IMG/VR virus record: IMGVR_UViG_3300009068_000029
Location: 1 to 64,000 of that record
From: a virus
Length of the DNA: 64,000 bases
Reading direction: 5' to 3' (one strand)
Position 1 is the first letter of the stretch; every line of letters begins with the position of its first letter. Shown here in pieces: positions 1 to 8,103 of this stretch. The notes beneath the pieces were generated by a model, which saw nothing but the letters and a program-made list of their open reading frames with translations, was not told where the DNA came from and made no database searches. The position numbers and the translations under genes are program-made.

Positions 1-1
1 A

Positions 2-238
2 ATTATCATTGTTGATAAAACAACATACCAAGTGAAATACAAACACGAAATACTTTTGGAACAAGCCAAAGAAATGGAAGCGATGGGAAAGGAAATGAGT
101 TATGCCGATGGTTATTCTGAAGGTTATAAACGTGCATTGGAATTGGTAGAGTGGTACATTAAAAACTACATCCGTGGAATGGTACAAGAACATATTGGTG
201 ACACCAACAAAATGGTAGGAGGAAGTAACAATGGCTAA
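2..238 (+). CDS. Small hypothetical protein, 5' end outside window
   Basis: The frame is open to the left edge, so the gene probably starts outside the window; a GTG at 32 is the only internal start candidate and would give 68 residues. The visible protein is helical and charged, with a Glu/Lys-rich N-terminal part and a Tyr-rich middle (YADGYSEGYKRA). No family recognised. Its last 8 bases overlap the ATG of the next gene, so it belongs to the same early operon running rightwards. No function is proposed. Confidence 0.6.
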   Translation: MIIVDKTTYQVKYKHEILLEQAKEMEAMGKEMSYADGYSEGYKRALELVEWYIKNYIRGMVQEHIGDTNKMVGGSNNG

Positions 239-557
239 AGAATCTATATCTTCCTTTATTGAAAAGCTACTTAGTGAAGTATCTCCTGAACAAATGGAAG
301 CTACAAGCAGACAAATAGAACCTCTAGGTCCAAAAGCAGAAGCTCATGACTTAGTTCTATCTTTTTATTACAGCCTTCCTAATAACGGAAGTTTAAATCA
401 TGGTATTAATAGCTGTGACTCTCGTTATAAGGAAGGTGTTGTATGTGCTGGAATAGCTGTTAAGCGAATTATCTTAGCCCTAGAAGCCCACAGTTGGCAA
501 AATAGAAATGAAATAGCACACTATAAGGAAATTTTAAAAGAAATAGAACTACTATGA
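231..557 (+). CDS. Hypothetical early protein, 108 aa
   Basis: I do not recognise this protein. It overlaps the upstream gene by 8 bases and the downstream one by 4 (ATGA), the usual sign of translational coupling in a phage operon. The predicted protein looks soluble and mixed alpha/beta, with two cysteines (around CDSRYKEGVVC) and a helical C-terminus rich in Glu/Lys. No signal peptide or membrane segment. Being in a dense early cluster of small genes, it may act on the host, but nothing in the sequence shows this. Confidence 0.7.
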   Translation: MAKESISSFIEKLLSEVSPEQMEATSRQIEPLGPKAEAHDLVLSFYYSLPNNGSLNHGINSCDSRYKEGVVCAGIAVKRIILALEAHSWQNRNEIAHYKEILKEIELL

Positions 558-904
558 GCAAGATTAAACAAACTAAAATACCAATGCTAATGACTACAGA
601 TAATGTAATTAAGATTGCTGTCCAGCAAGGAGTAATTGAAGATGACTATAACTGGAAGTTAGTTAGAGAAGGTGATGGCTTAGTTAATCAGTCTAAAGAA
701 ATTCTTTGGTTAGAATTTGATGAGAAAGGTAACTTTAAAGAGAAACATGATGAGCCTGCTATAGGACTTGGATTACTTATGTCTCCTTTTAATGCTTACT
801 TTACTTGGCAGACAACTGCTATCACAGAAATCTATGAGCAGAAAGAAAACTATCTTAAATTTAAAACAGGTAATAGCGTTTATGAACTCTACAAATTAAC
901 TTAA
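554..904 (+). CDS. Hypothetical early protein, 116 aa
   Basis: Unrecognised soluble protein. The start is fixed by the 4-base ATGA overlap with the previous stop. The sequence is acidic, with two aromatic stretches (WLEFDEKGNF, and NAYFTWQTTAI near residue 80) that suggest a small beta-containing fold. No cysteines, membrane segments or catalytic motifs stand out. It lies in the early operon between another unknown and a small membrane protein. Confidence 0.7.
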   Translation: MSKIKQTKIPMLMTTDNVIKIAVQQGVIEDDYNWKLVREGDGLVNQSKEILWLEFDEKGNFKEKHDEPAIGLGLLMSPFNAYFTWQTTAITEIYEQKENYLKFKTGNSVYELYKLT

Positions 905-907
905 TCT

Positions 908-1084
908 ATGAAAACACTATCACTATTTATTTTTAAACTAACTTTATTAGTCTGTTTGTTTTTCTTAGGATTTATAGGGCTTATAGTCAACATAGGCTAC
1001 CTATTTGTAGAACTATTTGATAGTTGGATTAACGCTATCTGTGGTAAAATAGAAGATAAACTTGACAAATTAAGAGTACTTTAA
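908..1084 (+). CDS. Small single-span membrane protein, 58 aa
   Basis: A 58-codon reading frame fills the gap between two early genes, beginning 3 bases after the previous stop. Residues 5-38 are strongly hydrophobic (LFIFKLTLLVCLFFLGFIGL and onward), followed by a charged tail containing KIEDKLDKLR. That is one long or two short membrane spans with a charged cytoplasmic or periplasmic tail. Small early membrane proteins in phages can be host-takeover or superinfection-exclusion factors, but this is only a guess from position. Confidence 0.55.
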   Translation: MKTLSLFIFKLTLLVCLFFLGFIGLIVNIGYLFVELFDSWINAICGKIEDKLDKLRVL

Positions 1085-1090
1085 ATTATT

Positions 1091-1303
1091 ATGACAATAG
1101 AAACAGAATTAAAACTAGATTTACAAGGTTATACTCCTAGACAGTATGCTGCTCTTATTCTAAAAGATGATTTTGGCTACAGCCATGAGAAAGCAGGAAT
1201 ACAACTAGGTATTAGCCGTTATGCATTTGCCATACTCTATAAAAGAGCTAAAACTAAACCAGACACACGTTATGCTTACAGAAATATCTTACTACTGCGA
1301 TAA
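1091..1303 (+). CDS. Small putative HTH protein, 70 aa
   Basis: The middle of this 70-residue protein (residues about 27-52, with the core YSHEKAGIQLGISRYAF) resembles a sigma-70 region 4 or Trp-repressor-like helix-turn-helix: a first helix, a Gly-containing turn, then a recognition-like helix followed by Lys/Arg. It could bind DNA as a small regulator. The C-terminus overlaps the next gene by 32 bases. The HTH call is by eye only and no wider family is recognised. Confidence 0.5.
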   Translation: MTIETELKLDLQGYTPRQYAALILKDDFGYSHEKAGIQLGISRYAFAILYKRAKTKPDTRYAYRNILLLR

Positions 1304-1754
1304 GCGACCTGAGTTCTTTGACTTTATCTCAAACCACTTTAAAGTTGTATTTACAGAAAAATCCTTTACTGACCCTAACTTATCCGTGCATGCTATCCAA
1401 GATGGATATGATATAGCAGCTGTATTAATAATGAAGAAGAAAAAAGTAGGATATCGTATTACCTTTATTCACGTAGCAGAGAAGTATCAAAGACAAAGAA
1501 TAGGTAAGTTTCTTTTATCTTTAGCTCATGAACATGCTTTAAGGGAAAATAAGAGCCCTGTAAATATAATCACTAGAGTTAAGGCAAATAACTTAACTTC
1601 GTTAAACTTCTTTATTAATGCAGGATACACTTTTAAAACTTTTGAGTGTAGACATGAAACAATTGAGACTAACGGAGACATTACAACAACAACTAAACCA
1701 GCTTATATATTAACTTATGACTTCAGAAACGAGATTATTGTTAAACAGGATTAA
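1272..1754 (+). CDS. GNAT-family N-acetyltransferase
   Basis: Shows the GNAT fold signature: a beta strand (ITFIHVAEKYQ) followed by the acetyl-CoA pyrophosphate-binding loop RQRIG and helix KFLLSLAHEHA, then the later strand and helix NIITRVKANNLTSLNFFINA and GYTFKTFE typical of the C-terminal half. GNAT enzymes transfer an acetyl group from acetyl-CoA to an amine; the acceptor here is unknown and could be a host protein. The frame extends upstream to 1221, but the ATG at 1272 reduces overlap with the previous gene and leaves a normal-length (160 aa) GNAT domain, so I chose it. Confidence 0.75.
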   Translation: MLTEISYYCDKRPEFFDFISNHFKVVFTEKSFTDPNLSVHAIQDGYDIAAVLIMKKKKVGYRITFIHVAEKYQRQRIGKFLLSLAHEHALRENKSPVNIITRVKANNLTSLNFFINAGYTFKTFECRHETIETNGDITTTTKPAYILTYDFRNEIIVKQD

Positions 1755-2118
1755 AACTCCTGATGGTACTATCTTGACTTCTTACAATAGACATGACTAC
1801 CTAACCCATAAAGACGCTATAACCAAAGAGGTTCTTATGGTAGATGGAGGTAATGATTATGCAAGAAGGCATGTAGGTACTTACGAAGAGCTAAGCGTCT
1901 ATGACGATGGCTCACACTTAACTAGAAGGTCAGCTTTACATTGGGGAACTAGAGGTAAGGATAATAAACAACCCTTAACCTATAAACCAATCAAAGACCT
2001 AGATTCAGATCATATAGAAGCTATTCTAAGAACACAAACCCAACTCTCTGAGTTTTATAAGGAAGTGTTCAAAGATGAATTGAAATATAGATTTGACGAA
2101 AAAGCAGAAAAACTTTAA
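1717..2118 (+). CDS. Conserved-looking phage protein with DGGNDYARR motif
   Basis: Residues near 42-52 contain VDGGNDYARRH, and the segment before it (RIKTPDGTILTSYNRHDYLTH) reads like a small beta-sheet domain. This layout, 'temperature-of-a-rubredoxin' without its cysteines, is reminiscent of small phage proteins with a DGGxDYxRR box that I recall as having no assigned function. Overlaps the acetyltransferase gene by 38 bases; no better internal start exists before residue 41. The C-terminus is helical and charged. Function unknown. Confidence 0.6.
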   Translation: MTSETRLLLNRIKTPDGTILTSYNRHDYLTHKDAITKEVLMVDGGNDYARRHVGTYEELSVYDDGSHLTRRSALHWGTRGKDNKQPLTYKPIKDLDSDHIEAILRTQTQLSEFYKEVFKDELKYRFDEKAEKL

Positions 2119-2127
2119 CTTTGAGTT

Positions 2128-2349
2128 ATGTCACCAGAAACTCAAGCCCTTGCCTTAGAAATTGAAATCAAAAGTTTAGGATTTCAAGTAGATAGAGCAA
2201 TGTACAGAAAAATTGCTAACCTTATGATAGACAAGATCATACTAGAGTATGAAGATATGTCTAAGTACTTTGACGGAAAGAACAAGTCTATTAACAATGC
2301 TGTCTTATATTGGAAACAAGTTAAACAACACACTAACGATGAGGTGTAA
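2128..2349 (+). CDS. Hypothetical helical protein, 73 aa
   Basis: Small, almost wholly helical protein, starting 9 bases after the previous stop. The pattern of hydrophobic residues (IEIKSLGFQVDRAMYRKIANLM) suggests a helical bundle or a partner-binding helix. No family recognised. Its end overlaps the next small membrane protein by 11 bases. Nothing supports a specific role. Confidence 0.6.
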   Translation: MSPETQALALEIEIKSLGFQVDRAMYRKIANLMIDKIILEYEDMSKYFDGKNKSINNAVLYWKQVKQHTNDEV

Positions 2350-2503
2350 ACTTAGACTGATTAGATTTAAAATAAATAACACTAACTGTATGAGTAGCAC
2401 TCAGTTCCTCGCCTACTCTCTCTTCTCTATTTCCCTTTTATCCATAGTAGTAGCAATGTTTATGCATCTATGGAGTATCTTTGTGGAATGGAGTACACAC
2501 TAA
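2339..2503 (+). CDS. Small membrane protein, 54 aa
   Basis: A longer frame begins at 2249, but most of that lies out of frame inside the previous gene. The ATG at 2339, overlapping the previous stop region, gives 54 residues: a basic N-terminus (MRCKLRLIRFKINN), then a membrane span at about 22-48 (core FLAYSLFSISLLSIVVAMF). This positive-inside layout is that of a single-pass inner-membrane protein. Role unknown; it is the second such protein in this early operon. Confidence 0.5.
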   Translation: MRCKLRLIRFKINNTNCMSSTQFLAYSLFSISLLSIVVAMFMHLWSIFVEWSTH

Positions 2504-2685
2504 GTGAAGAAGGTACAGTCATTGAATTTCATCTGATTGTTAAGACAATGAACAAAAACGAAGATTACAAGTTTTACTCGGAAAAAGAACGAGATAAAGC
2601 ACACAAGAAAGCCCTAGGAGAAAAGAATTTATTACTCGTTCATTGTTACAAACACGACAGCGAAGAAACACCAGAAAACACTTAA
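2488..2685 (+). CDS. Hypothetical early protein, 65 aa
   Basis: Last gene before the first terminator. An upstream in-frame ATG at 2470 would overlap the membrane-protein gene by 34 bases; the ATG at 2488 (MEYTLSEEG) cuts the overlap to 16 and is preferred. The protein is highly charged (KERDKAHKKALGEKN) with a short beta-like start and a Cys/His near the end (VHCYKH). No family recognised. Confidence 0.55.
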   Translation: MEYTLSEEGTVIEFHLIVKTMNKNEDYKFYSEKERDKAHKKALGEKNLLLVHCYKHDSEETPENT

Positions 2686-2705
2686 ATTAAACTTAACTAC
2701 ACAAT

Positions 2706-2730
2706 AAAGCACCTCTAGGGGTGCTTTTTT
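2706..2730 (+). terminator. Rho-independent terminator closing the first early operon
   Basis: Stem AAAGCACC / GGTGCTTT around a 6-base loop (TCTAGG), ending in a run of six to seven T. It lies 20 bases after the stop of the last small gene and 30 bases before the 668-residue protein, so it separates two early transcription units. Confidence 0.85.
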
Positions 2731-2759
2731 CATTTAAACTAAACTAACTTAAACAAAAT

Positions 2760-4766
2760 ATGCCAAACCAACAAATTATTGATGATCCATTCTCCTCGGA
2801 GTTTATGGAGACTGCAAACAAAGAAATGCAAACTATTCATGTATCTGCTGCTTCTATACCTAGAAGGAGAGTAAGGCAGGATAAGTTTGTTTTACACGCT
2901 GACTTAAAGAAAAGATTAATTAAACTTATTAGTACTAATGTACCTGAGCAAGTAAAAGAAATTGCTCAGCAAATTATAGATTTAACGCACGTACCTACTT
3001 TAAACAAGTATTGTAACTATCTAGGGTTATCTCAAGCTGACTATACTAAAATTTCTTATTTAGATGAAGATCGTAAGAATCGTTTAGATGGTCAAGTGGG
3101 TATTCAACACATTATTAAGCCTGGAACAGAAGCTGTATTTCACTACAGAAGAAATTACGTAAGTCATGAACCTGATCATGGTCATTATGATAGTAAACTA
3201 GTTTTAACTGCTAGACACCTAGGAGGAGATGTTTTTCCTATTAAGGGATTTGTACCTGAAAACAAAGAATTTACAGTAACTTCTTATCTATGGGAAAATG
3301 GCCAAAGAATACAGAATGAACATCTTTTTAACCTTGAATTTAAAAATACCTTCTTGGAAAAAGATTCAAGGCCTCTAAGAATTAGAAACTCTAGGTTAAT
3401 ATCTAGTGCATCTTTTCATGTAGATCAATCAGGATACCAAGGTACTGGAGGATACCATCTATTAGGCGTAAGTTTTAATAAAACTGAAACTAAAGTTAAA
3501 GAAGTATGGAACTACAAACAAAGATACCACACTTCAGTAGGTAAGATTGTTCGTAGATTATTTGGAGATACTTATAGCGATAGAGATATTACTGCTTTTG
3601 CAGAAGCCTATGCTAGTCTAATTACTGTAAGCAACCCTTTATATGATTTTGCTATTATTGACGGAGATGCTATCAAAGATGCTTATCACTTTGAGAACTA
3701 TGCAGCTACATCAGGTACTCTAGGAAGCTCTTGTATGCGTCACAGATCATGTCAAAGTTACTTTGACATCTATACTAAGTTTCCAGACAAAGTAAAGATG
3801 GCTGTACTTAAAAGAGGTAGTAAAATTGCTGCTCGTTCTATTATGTGGAACATTGAAGGTAAGTTTATGTTTGACCGTATTTACTATACAACAAACGAAA
3901 CACAAAACTTACTCAAGAACACATTAGAAGCTGCAGGATACTCTACTCTTTTCTGTGTAGGAGGAGTCTACTCTATAGAGATGGATTTAGAAGGAATAAC
4001 TAAGTTCCCTTATTTAGATACTTTATGTAACTATGACGTAGCTAATAAAATACTTACCAATGGTTCTATAGATGGTCTTCGTTATGAGTTTAGAAACACT
4101 GGGGGTGATCACTATCAATATAATTGTCAGGGTGAAGAGGAGGATAGTGATTATACTTGTAATTGTTGTGATAATATTGTACATTATGATACTACTATTT
4201 ATATTGAGAGAGGTCACTATCGTGATCAAAGAGTATGTGAGGACTGTGCTATTTACTCAGAGTCAACTGGAGAGTATCATACTGTTGACGATGATACCGT
4301 CAACACTTATCAAGATGATTCTATTTTAACAGATGAAGGTATTAGACTACTTGATAATACATGGGCACACCAAGATGATCCTGAACTTAGGCAATTTGAG
4401 AATGACTTTGGTTATTTTATCTTAGATGAACATGACTATCTAACTGATGGCAATGTATATTATCACCCAAATGATGAGAATAAGCCAGAAGATGTCTATG
4501 ATAGTGAAGAAGTAGAAAGAAGAAACAAAGAAAGATTGTCTCAGATTATGGCAAATTCTGTTACCTTAGGTACTCTTACCCCTAATTCTACTATTCACAT
4601 CCATAGTAGTGGTAGTGTAGGTATTGGAAATTTAGGTATTGGAACCTATCTAAGTACAAATACTATTACTAGTACTACTAATTACTCGAATTTTTCTTTT
4701 GTAACAGAAAATCAACCTGAAACAGAAGAAATGGTAGAAGACAATAATGAAGAACACTTAATTTAA
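2760..4766 (+). CDS. Large conserved-looking phage protein with Cys motifs, 668 aa
   Basis: First gene after the terminator. The central part (about 320-400) has the box SSCMRHRSCQSYFDIY, then repeated strands with RSIMWN and FMFDRIYY; I recall this arrangement from unassigned proteins in many lytic phages. A second region, 456-496, holds C456, CNCC at 467-470 and CEDC at 493-496, a likely zinc site. The region after 500 is very acidic, and residues about 600-650 are Ser/Thr/Gly-rich low complexity, odd for a cytoplasmic early protein. It is followed 11 bases later by a peptidase gene. Function unknown. Confidence 0.7.
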   Translation: MPNQQIIDDPFSSEFMETANKEMQTIHVSAASIPRRRVRQDKFVLHADLKKRLIKLISTNVPEQVKEIAQQIIDLTHVPTLNKYCNYLGLSQADYTKISYLDEDRKNRLDGQVGIQHIIKPGTEAVFHYRRNYVSHEPDHGHYDSKLVLTARHLGGDVFPIKGFVPENKEFTVTSYLWENGQRIQNEHLFNLEFKNTFLEKDSRPLRIRNSRLISSASFHVDQSGYQGTGGYHLLGVSFNKTETKVKEVWNYKQRYHTSVGKIVRRLFGDTYSDRDITAFAEAYASLITVSNPLYDFAIIDGDAIKDAYHFENYAATSGTLGSSCMRHRSCQSYFDIYTKFPDKVKMAVLKRGSKIAARSIMWNIEGKFMFDRIYYTTNETQNLLKNTLEAAGYSTLFCVGGVYSIEMDLEGITKFPYLDTLCNYDVANKILTNGSIDGLRYEFRNTGGDHYQYNCQGEEEDSDYTCNCCDNIVHYDTTIYIERGHYRDQRVCEDCAIYSESTGEYHTVDDDTVNTYQDDSILTDEGIRLLDNTWAHQDDPELRQFENDFGYFILDEHDYLTDGNVYYHPNDENKPEDVYDSEEVERRNKERLSQIMANSVTLGTLTPNSTIHIHSSGSVGIGNLGIGTYLSTNTITSTTNYSNFSFVTENQPETEEMVEDNNEEHLI

Positions 4767-4777
4767 AAAAACAAAAA

Positions 4778-6199
4778 ATGACTTATAAATATAAAAGCAA
4801 AGAACTAGGTGAACTAGATGATACATTAAAAGGAAATTTCCCTGTAGACTTTGATCTACTGTTTGATATTATGTATCAACAAAGCCCCACCTACCAGCCA
4901 GAGATGGAGAAGCTTAAAAAGAATTGGCTTATAAGTCTTATCTCTCAGATAGACGGAGTAACAGTAGAAGAGAAAGGCGGTAATATCTATTGCACAAAAG
5001 GAGAAGCTGAGTATTATCCTACTGTAGTAGCTCATTATGACACAGCTCAAGACTACCATGTAGGCATGCGTATCTTTAAGACAGATAAGTGGATTTTCGG
5101 CTTTGATGACTTCAGAGGCGAACAATGTGGCTTAGGTCTTGATGACTCTGTAGGTGTATGCTTTGCTATTCAAATGCTTAAGATGATGCCTGTATGTAAG
5201 GTATTTTTGCCTTATGGTGAGGAAAGAGGTCTAGTAGGTACTAACTGTTGTGATATGTCTTTCTTTGACAACTCTCTAGTAGTTACTCAGCTAGATCGTA
5301 GATCTTATACAACAGACTTCATCCAGTATACCAACGGATATCAAGTGTGGAATCCTGAACATCTTACCCTTATTGAACCTTTGATGGACAAATATGGATA
5401 TAAGCCTGCTTCAGGTACAGCTACTGACGTAGGTGGACTTCGTAGAAGGGGACTTAAAGTTTCTTCTCACAACTTATCTTGTGGTTACTTTAACGAGCAT
5501 GGAGATACTGAGGTAGCTAGTGTTAATCTAATGATCAACGCTTTTAGCTTTGCTTATGAGATGCTTACAATGTTGGCTGAAAGAAACATTCCACTCGAAT
5601 TTCCTCTTCCTTCTTTTGACCTTCCTAAGCATTCTGGTAAAAAGTCCTATAGTAGTGAATCTCATCTAGGCTTAGGTGCTAAGCAAATTAGCATGTGGGA
5701 CAGCTATGATGACTATTACTATGATCAGGTTAAGGGAGACTTTGTAAAAACAGAAGATAAAACAAAAGATCCCTTCTATTGGGAAGATGATGGGAAGACC
5801 TCTAAAGACGTTAAATCTGTTGAAGATGACATGGATGACCTTGCAGCCTATGAAATGTACAATGAATGGGTTATGAGTGTTTATCCTGAGATGTCTTTAC
5901 CTGCACATAGGAAAGAACTTACTCACCTCTCTCACTATTACTGTGCAGATGGAATAGACTTTAAAGTAAAAGACTTATCCTCTACTACAGTAGATGAATC
6001 TCTTATGGATGAAGGTATATGTCCTATTTGTTTAGGACATGCTATACAAATCACGAATGACTTGTTACTTGAAAGTTCCTGTTCAGATTGTGAGAGTATT
6101 TTTAACATACCAAAAGACATGGTAGAGTCCTATGAATACGACTTTCACCAAGTATGGCTTGGTAAGAAGGATTTCTTAGAGATTAGGGGATTAGCTTAG
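4778..6199 (+). CDS. M20/M28-type zinc metallopeptidase with C-terminal zinc ribbon
   Basis: The metal-binding motifs of the M20 (PepT/CPG2-like) co-catalytic zinc peptidases are in order: HYDTA at 86-90 (first His and Asp), GLDDS near 120-124 (bridging Asp), PYGEERG at 145-151 (catalytic and metal Glu pair), an aspartate at LDRR near 172, and a late His in FNEHGDTE near 239. Residues 280-400 are an acidic insertion. The C-terminus adds CPIC and CSDC pairs (about 418-440), a zinc-ribbon-like module not usual in the family. No signal peptide, so it acts in the cytoplasm. Substrate unknown; peptide or amide cleavage during host takeover is possible. Stop codon is TAG. Confidence 0.8.
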   Translation: MTYKYKSKELGELDDTLKGNFPVDFDLLFDIMYQQSPTYQPEMEKLKKNWLISLISQIDGVTVEEKGGNIYCTKGEAEYYPTVVAHYDTAQDYHVGMRIFKTDKWIFGFDDFRGEQCGLGLDDSVGVCFAIQMLKMMPVCKVFLPYGEERGLVGTNCCDMSFFDNSLVVTQLDRRSYTTDFIQYTNGYQVWNPEHLTLIEPLMDKYGYKPASGTATDVGGLRRRGLKVSSHNLSCGYFNEHGDTEVASVNLMINAFSFAYEMLTMLAERNIPLEFPLPSFDLPKHSGKKSYSSESHLGLGAKQISMWDSYDDYYYDQVKGDFVKTEDKTKDPFYWEDDGKTSKDVKSVEDDMDDLAAYEMYNEWVMSVYPEMSLPAHRKELTHLSHYYCADGIDFKVKDLSSTTVDESLMDEGICPICLGHAIQITNDLLLESSCSDCESIFNIPKDMVESYEYDFHQVWLGKKDFLEIRGLA

Positions 6200-6253
6200 G
6201 CTATTCCTTTAATCGTAAATTATCTATTAAACAAGTAGAATCAACTAAAATTT

Positions 6254-6523
6254 ATGGAAAATGAATATTATGGAGATAGTCTGGAATCAACCCCAGACTA
6301 TCTTTTTATGAAAAAAATGTGGATGGAAGACTTGGAAAAAGTTGAAGAATCCGTTATCTTTGTAGACCCGCCTAAGTTTAATAGAGAGAGATTATTCAAA
6401 GGCATAAACGTAACATTAACCACAATCGAAAATGAAAAAAACATTCTACGAAGTCCTATGGGAACTAGCAGTACAAGAGAAAATGATAGACAAGTGGATT
6501 TACGAAGACAAACTTCTGAATAA
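6254..6523 (+). CDS. Hypothetical protein overlapping the next gene by 92 bases
   Basis: Residues 1-60 look like a normal soluble acidic protein (MENEYYGDSLESTPDYLF, then FVDPPKFNRERLFKG). The last 30 residues are read from DNA that also encodes the next protein in another frame, and look less protein-like (SPMGTSSTRENDRQVD). Either the gene really ends here, or it is fused to the next by a frame change at a run of seven A (6434-6440), which sits just at the next gene's start. Upstream spacing of 54 bases suggests a separate translation start. No family recognised. Confidence 0.5.
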   Translation: MENEYYGDSLESTPDYLFMKKMWMEDLEKVEESVIFVDPPKFNRERLFKGINVTLTTIENEKNILRSPMGTSSTRENDRQVDLRRQTSE

Positions 6524-6980
6524 TGGAACCACTTTTAGTTGGACACCTAAAGCACTTGAAGAACTTGATGTAAGTGAGGTAATATCTGCACTTAAAATTG
6601 CTAGACATTCTGATCCTGTTAAAGTAATTGCAAATCCAACACCACAACCTGAAATACCTATTACATGGGTAACAGAGTTTATCGCTAAGTTTAGTACAAA
6701 AAACATAGGAGTATCAGGAAAAACTACTGACAAGGTAAGTGTGGTTAAACGATTGATTAAATTCTTAGCAGAGTACGATTACACTCTAGATGAAATAGCC
6801 AAGGCTACTGACCTTTACATAGATACCTTGAAAGGACAAGGATCTATTAGGTATATCAGAGAGTGTGGTTACTTTATCTCTAAGAAGATTGATGGAGTAG
6901 AGCAAAGCGACCTAGCTAAGTGGTGTGAAGAATTAAAGAATGGTAGTGGACCTGCTTACAATAGCCATCAAATTCTATAA
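6432..6980 (+). CDS. Possible replication accessory protein / helicase loader, 182 aa
   Basis: A helical protein ending 2 bases before the DnaB-like helicase gene. Residues 75-150 have a tandem-helix pattern (WVTEFIAKFSTKNIG, YTLDEIAKATDLYIDTLKG, RYIRECGYFISKK) reminiscent of small DnaD/loader-type domains that phages encode next to their helicase. The loader role is inferred from position and fold impression, not from a recognised motif; it has no P-loop, so it is not a DnaC-type AAA+ loader. Start at 6432 overlaps the previous gene by 92 bases; an ATG at 6486 is an alternative. Confidence 0.5.
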   Translation: MKKTFYEVLWELAVQEKMIDKWIYEDKLLNNGTTFSWTPKALEELDVSEVISALKIARHSDPVKVIANPTPQPEIPITWVTEFIAKFSTKNIGVSGKTTDKVSVVKRLIKFLAEYDYTLDEIAKATDLYIDTLKGQGSIRYIRECGYFISKKIDGVEQSDLAKWCEELKNGSGPAYNSHQIL

Positions 6981-6982
6981 AG

Positions 6983-8089
6983 ATGAACTTTGAAAGTATA
7001 ATTTCCCAAATAGAAAGAAATAAGATAATCAAAGAAGCAGGAGGAATAACATCTATTGCTCCTCCCTTTCCTAGATTAGCTCAGTATTATGGAGGATTTA
7101 CTAAAGGTTCTATTACTTGTATTACTGCTGCGTCAGGTGTAGGTAAGTCAAAGTTTGCAAAATACATGACTATCGTAAACATCTACAAAGCAACAAGAAA
7201 TACAGAGATTACTCCTAAAATATTTTATTTTGCTTTAGAAGAAAGTGCTACTGACTTTTGGCTATCTTTTATCTCTATTTATTTATATCAGAATCACAAC
7301 ATTACTGTTACTGTACAGCAATTAAAATCTATAGGAAACTATAGTGTAAGTTCTGAGTTAATGACTAAGATAAGAGCTGCAGAAACCTTTATTACTAATT
7401 TACAAAACATTGTAGATGTTATAGATTATATAAGGAATCCTACAGGTATAGCTAAGTACGTAAAATCGTACTTCGATAATCCAGATGTAGGAGAAAACAT
7501 CTACAAAGACTTAGATGATGGTAGAAGAATTACTACAGGCTACAGATACAGATCTGAAGATCATTGGGTATTCTTTGTACTAGACCACATTAGTCTCCTA
7601 TCTAATGAAATAGCTCCTGACACTAAGATGAAGTTAAGTTCCTATCAGACTTTTGACTTTATGATTAAGGATTATGTATTAGACGTATTTTCTAAGCGAT
7701 ATAAGATGGCTAGTATTATTGTCCATCAACAGACTCCTGCATCAGAAAAGCAAACCTACACCTACAAGGGACAATTAATGGAAGAGAAGCTAGAACCTTC
7801 TATGGAAGAACTTCACATTAACAAAGGTGTACACCAAGACTACGAAGTAGTGCTAGGTTTATTTAGTCCAACAAGATATAACATAGCAGTTCATAATGGC
7901 TATGATGTAACATTACTCGGTAACAAATATCGCTCTCTTAAATTCCTTAAAGACCGTTACTATGGCTTAGAAAATTCAAGCATAGGACTTTACTTTAATG
8001 GAGCTAACGGAAAGTTTGACGAGTTACCAAAACCTGAAGAGATGAATAATCCTGTAGGTAATCATTATGAAAAGTATTTAAAATTATAA
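6983..8089 (+). CDS. DnaB-like replicative DNA helicase (RecA-fold ATPase domain)
   Basis: Superfamily 4 helicase core: Walker A ITAASGVGKSKF (about 46-57), Walker B-like strand VFFVLDHISLL (about 193-203), a sensor-like SIIVHQQTP, and the C-terminal beta hairpin with KDRYYGLENSSIGLYFNG that matches the arginine-finger/ring-contact end of DnaB-family proteins (usually KxRxG). At 368 residues it lacks most of the DnaB N-terminal collar domain, as in several phage helicases. It should unwind DNA at the fork as a hexamer with the primase encoded downstream. It follows the possible loader and precedes a Sak4/SSB pair. Confidence 0.85.
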   Translation: MNFESIISQIERNKIIKEAGGITSIAPPFPRLAQYYGGFTKGSITCITAASGVGKSKFAKYMTIVNIYKATRNTEITPKIFYFALEESATDFWLSFISIYLYQNHNITVTVQQLKSIGNYSVSSELMTKIRAAETFITNLQNIVDVIDYIRNPTGIAKYVKSYFDNPDVGENIYKDLDDGRRITTGYRYRSEDHWVFFVLDHISLLSNEIAPDTKMKLSSYQTFDFMIKDYVLDVFSKRYKMASIIVHQQTPASEKQTYTYKGQLMEEKLEPSMEELHINKGVHQDYEVVLGLFSPTRYNIAVHNGYDVTLLGNKYRSLKFLKDRYYGLENSSIGLYFNGANGKFDELPKPEEMNNPVGNHYEKYLKL

Positions 8090-8103
8090 AATTGTAAAAG
8101 CCT

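Noticed and set aside
4072-4329. 85-codon plus-strand frame rich in Ile/Val inside the 668-residue gene
   Set aside because: Out of frame inside a well-supported gene; its hydrophobicity comes from the Asp/Tyr/Thr-rich coding of the real frame.
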